DNA of 64,000 bases. Source: Alphaproteobacteria bacterium. Lineage in GTDB: Bacteria; Pseudomonadota; Alphaproteobacteria; Rickettsiales; UBA8987. Shown here piece after piece: positions 61,703-64,000 of the stretch (position 1 is the first letter of the stretch; each line of letters starts with the position of its first letter). The stretch lies in contig JAUIFA010000004.1 in NCBI GenBank assembly GCA_030429625.1, positions 269,568-333,567 on the forward strand, given 5' to 3'. Below the pieces are notes generated by a model. That model was not told the origin of the DNA. It saw only the letters and a program-made list of their open reading frames with translations, and searched no databases. The position numbers and the translations under genes are program-made.

Positions 61703-64000
61703 ATGAGTGAAAAACGTTATCGTAATACTGAAATATTGCATGTTCCAGAATCCGGCTTTGTTCGTCGCCGTCTGCGTCCGGATGTGGTAAGACTTATTCT
61801 TGTTGTGTTGATGCTTTTTGCGTGCGTGATTGCCAGTGTGTATTTCTTAAAAATACTTGGCACTATTGCCGCATTTTCAATCATTTCTTCTATGTTTGTG
61901 GTTTTAATATTTTTTATCATTACCCATATTGATAAGCTCAGCGATGTGGTGTTTACCCATGAATATGAAAAGGCGATTCTTGCCGGTGCGGCGGGCAGTG
62001 ATGTTGAATTCCTTATGATTATCCGTAAAAATCATGAGATCACTTATTATAACCCCTCCTGTGGTCAGTATTTTAACTATCAGTCTCCTGGTGAAAGAGA
62101 TGGGCTGGATGCGTTTCTTGCCACGTTGGAGCTTAAAGAGGATGCGAAAGAACAAATTTATGCGGCGATTGTCTCTGGCCGAAAGGCACGGCTGCCCATT
62201 GCGCTAAAAACTTTAAACGGGGAAGAGCGTCGAGTCAACTTGTCTCTCTATCCCATCGAGCGACCGAAAGGCTATTTCGTGCTTAAGGCTACCCGCTATC
62301 TGCCACGCTCAGGAGAGCAGGATAAAATGGTTAATATTGATGTGCCATCCTTTGATATTACCCGCTCACTGGGCAAGGTTTTTGATGAGATGCCATGGGG
62401 GGTGTATAAGGCCAAAGAAGATGGCACCCTGATATATGTAAATCATAAACTGTCTTCCATTCTGGGCTATCACCCTGATGAGTTGATTAATGGAGAGGCA
62501 AAATTTAGGGATATTATTTTTGGTAACAGCCTTGAGCCGGGAAGTTTTAACCAGCGTTACGAAGGCAACATTGCGTTTAAAACCAAAGATGGTGGCTCTC
62601 ATAAAATGTATCTGAAGCAGATCATGATTGAAGGAGAGAAGAAGCCGGAATTGTATCGTTGTGGTTTTGTCATTCGCGATGAAAGCAGGAGTGATGAAGA
62701 GGAAGCCGAGGACAAAAAAGTTTACGCAAGAAGGTCATCCGACAAATCCTTTAAAGAGGGAGAAGTCGATAGAATCTGGCACCATTTTGTTGAGGAGTCC
62801 CCCATTGCCATCGTTTTGCTTAATGCGGACAGTTACATCGTTAGAACGAACGAAGCGTTTGACGACTTGGTCAATAAGGTGGGGGGGGTCAAACCAACAT
62901 TGTTGGAAATGCTTGATGACGATGCTAAAAATATTTTTTCTACTTTGATGAAAACCAATAAAGTTTCTTATGAAGGAGAGCGCCAGTCCATCGACATCCA
63001 TTTTGCTGGAAACAGGGAGGTTACGGTTTCCCTGTTTGTCACACCGATCGACAATAACGTTGATGAGGTGGAGTACATTGTGTACCTGATTGACGATTCT
63101 GAGAAGAAAAATCTTGAACGCCAATTTGTGCAGTCTCAAAAGATGCAGGCGGTAGGACAACTTGCTGGTGGCATCGCGCATGACTTTAACAACCTTCTTA
63201 CGGCAATGATTGGCTTCTGTGATCTGCTTTTAACCCGTTATTCTCCTGGGGAACAGTCTTTTGCGGATGTAATGCAGATCAAACAAAATGCTAACCGTGC
63301 GGCAGACTTAGTGCGTCAGCTTTTAGCCTTCTCACGTAAACAGACATTGCAGCTTGAAGTGATGGATGTGACAGAGATTTTATCTGATATCTCGAATTTG
63401 ATCCGACGCTTGATAGGGGAGAATATTGAATTGAAAATCAAGCATGGCCGAGGGCTGTCCACGGTGAAGGTTGATCAGGGGCAGTTGGAGCAGGTTCTGG
63501 TCAATTTGTGTGTCAACGCGCGTGATGCGATGGGCGGTAAAGGTGTTTTGACAATCAGAACCCGCAATTGCGTGGTAAATAAGGACAATCCTCTGCCTAA
63601 AAATTTGGTTTCTTCCCAGCAGGGCGATAAAATTGCTGATGGGGACTATGTGGTCATTGAGGTGGAAGACACTGGCTGTGGTATGTCCGAAGAAGTGCAG
63701 CAGAAGATATTTGAACCGTTTTTCACCACAAAGGATGTTGGTGAAGGAACTGGGCTGGGGCTGGCAACGGTGTTGGGTATTGTGGAACAAACAGGTGGTT
63801 ATGTTTTTGTGTCAAGCGTGGAAGGCCAAGGCACAATTTTTTACATTTACATTAAACATTTTGCGGAAGATAAATCCAAAAAAGAGACCAAACAAGAGGT
63901 TGTGCAAGAAATAGGGGATCTTACCGGTAAAGGTACGATATTGCTTGTTGAAGACGAAGTGCCGGTACGGATGTTTGGTAGTCGGGCGCTGAAAAATAAG
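61703..64000 (+). CDS. cckA: CckA-like cell-cycle hybrid histidine kinase (3' end outside window)
   Basis: 766 residues are visible and the frame is still open at the window edge. Two membrane helices lie at about 28-72. PAS-like regions follow (one near [14 protein letters not shown]). The kinase core has the CckA-type H box [21 protein letters not shown] (His493), an N box, and [11 protein letters not shown]. The receiver domain begins with [11 protein letters not shown] and is cut. CckA phosphorylates ChpT, which passes phosphate to CtrA and CpdR. Its position right after flhB is seen in several alphaproteobacteria. The GTGTTG-rich start region gives no other good ATG. Confidence 0.93.
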   Translation, partial: MSEKRYRNTEILHVPESGFVRRRLRPDVVRLILVVLMLFACVIASVYFLKILGTIAAFSIISSMFVVLIFFIITHIDKLSDVVFTHEYEKAILAGAAGSDVEFLMIIRKNHEITYYNPSCGQYFNYQSPGERDGLDAFLATLELKEDAKEQIYAAIVSGRKARLPIALKTLNGEERRVNLSLYPIERPKGYFVLKATRYLPRSGEQDKMVNIDVPSFDITRSLGKVFDEMPWGVYKAKEDGTLIYVNHKLSSILGYHPDELINGEAKFRDIIFGNSLEPGSFNQRYEGNIAFKTKDGGSHKMYLKQIMIEGEKKPELYRCGFVIRDESRSDEEEAEDKKVYARRSSDKSFKEGEVDRIWHHFVEESPIAIVLLNADSYIVRTNEAFDDLVNKVGGVKPTLLEMLDDDAKNIFSTLMKTNKVSYEGERQSIDIHFAGNREVTVSLFVTPIDNNVDEVEYIVYLIDDSEKKNLERQFVQSQKMQAVGQLAGGIAHDFNNLLTAMIGFCDLLLTRYSPGEQSFADVMQIKQNANRAADLVRQLLAFSRKQTLQLEVMDVTEILSDISNLIRRLIGENIELKIKHGRGLSTVKVDQGQLEQVLVNLCVNARDAMGGKGVLTIRTRNCVVNKDNPLPKNLVSSQQGDKIADGDYVVIEVEDTGCGMSEEVQQKIFEPFFTTKDVGEGTGLGLATVLGIVEQTGGYVFVSSVEGQGTIFYIYIKHFAEDKSKKETKQEVVQEIGDLTGKGTILLVEDEVPVRMFGSRALKNK

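Overview
The window is a gene-dense chromosomal segment from an alphaproteobacterium. Pointers to this are a CckA-type cell-cycle kinase next to flhB, two DUF2336 proteins (a family found almost only in Alphaproteobacteria), an HpnC/HpnD/HpnE squalene route, tig-clpP-clpX, and an RpoH promoter of alphaproteobacterial type before groESL. Base composition is moderately AT-rich. The gene set (flagellar export, hopanoid precursors, polyphosphate, TRAP subunit, full replication block) suggests a free-living or facultatively host-associated cell, not a reduced endosymbiont. I cannot name the genus; a Rhodospirillales- or Micavibrio-like lineage is a guess.

Layout. 1-4.2 kb: two related hybrid histidine kinases flanking a FIST sensor protein, followed by a decayed recombinase fragment and tRNA-Ala. 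4.8-8.2 kb: trxB, a SemiSWEET protein, queH, hflX, all leftward. 8.3-10 kb: a fused HpnC-HpnD squalene-precursor enzyme. 10-12.4 kb: two DUF2336 proteins with CtrA-like sites upstream. 12.6-21.6 kb: a long leftward run with an orphan TRAP subunit, an ArsC-like protein, a pair of six-cysteine secreted proteins, parC, two TIMP-like secreted proteins around recO, then era, rnc and lepB. 21.8-23 kb: tRNA-Ser and an HNH-like protein of accessory character. 23.1-25.9 kb: a Crp/Fnr regulator diverging from a methyltransferase/ATP-grasp fusion across a perfect FNR-like palindrome. 25.9-31.5 kb: a zeta-toxin-like kinase, ugd, trmFO and an inositol-monophosphatase-like enzyme. 31.6-35.9 kb: dadA, a hydrolase, a zinc-ribbon membrane protein, a YdcF-like protein and plsC. 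35.9-42.4 kb: gyrB, recF, dnaN and dnaA, with an AT-rich dnaA upstream region. 42.8-49.5 kb: ppa, hpnE, a membrane protein, groESL, a DHH phosphoesterase and purU. 49.5-56 kb: a RepA-like ATPase with a duplicated N-terminal module and a polyphosphate kinase-exopolyphosphatase fusion. 56-64 kb: a Coq10/RatA protein, an ArsR regulator, tRNA-Leu, tig, clpP, clpX, flhB and cckA, which is cut by the window end.

The most unusual signal is a double-hairpin palindromic element (about 80-90 bp). It sits inside two protein genes, trmFO and the zeta-like kinase, in opposite orientations, and keeps both reading frames open. This resembles the Rickettsia palindromic elements but is in a bacterium that does not look like Rickettsia. 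Other notable architectures are the PPK1-PPX fusion, the HpnC-HpnD fusion, the methyltransferase-ATP-grasp fusion under a likely Crp/Fnr activator, and the duplicated module of the RepA-like ATPase. Functions below are read from motifs; no database search was run.
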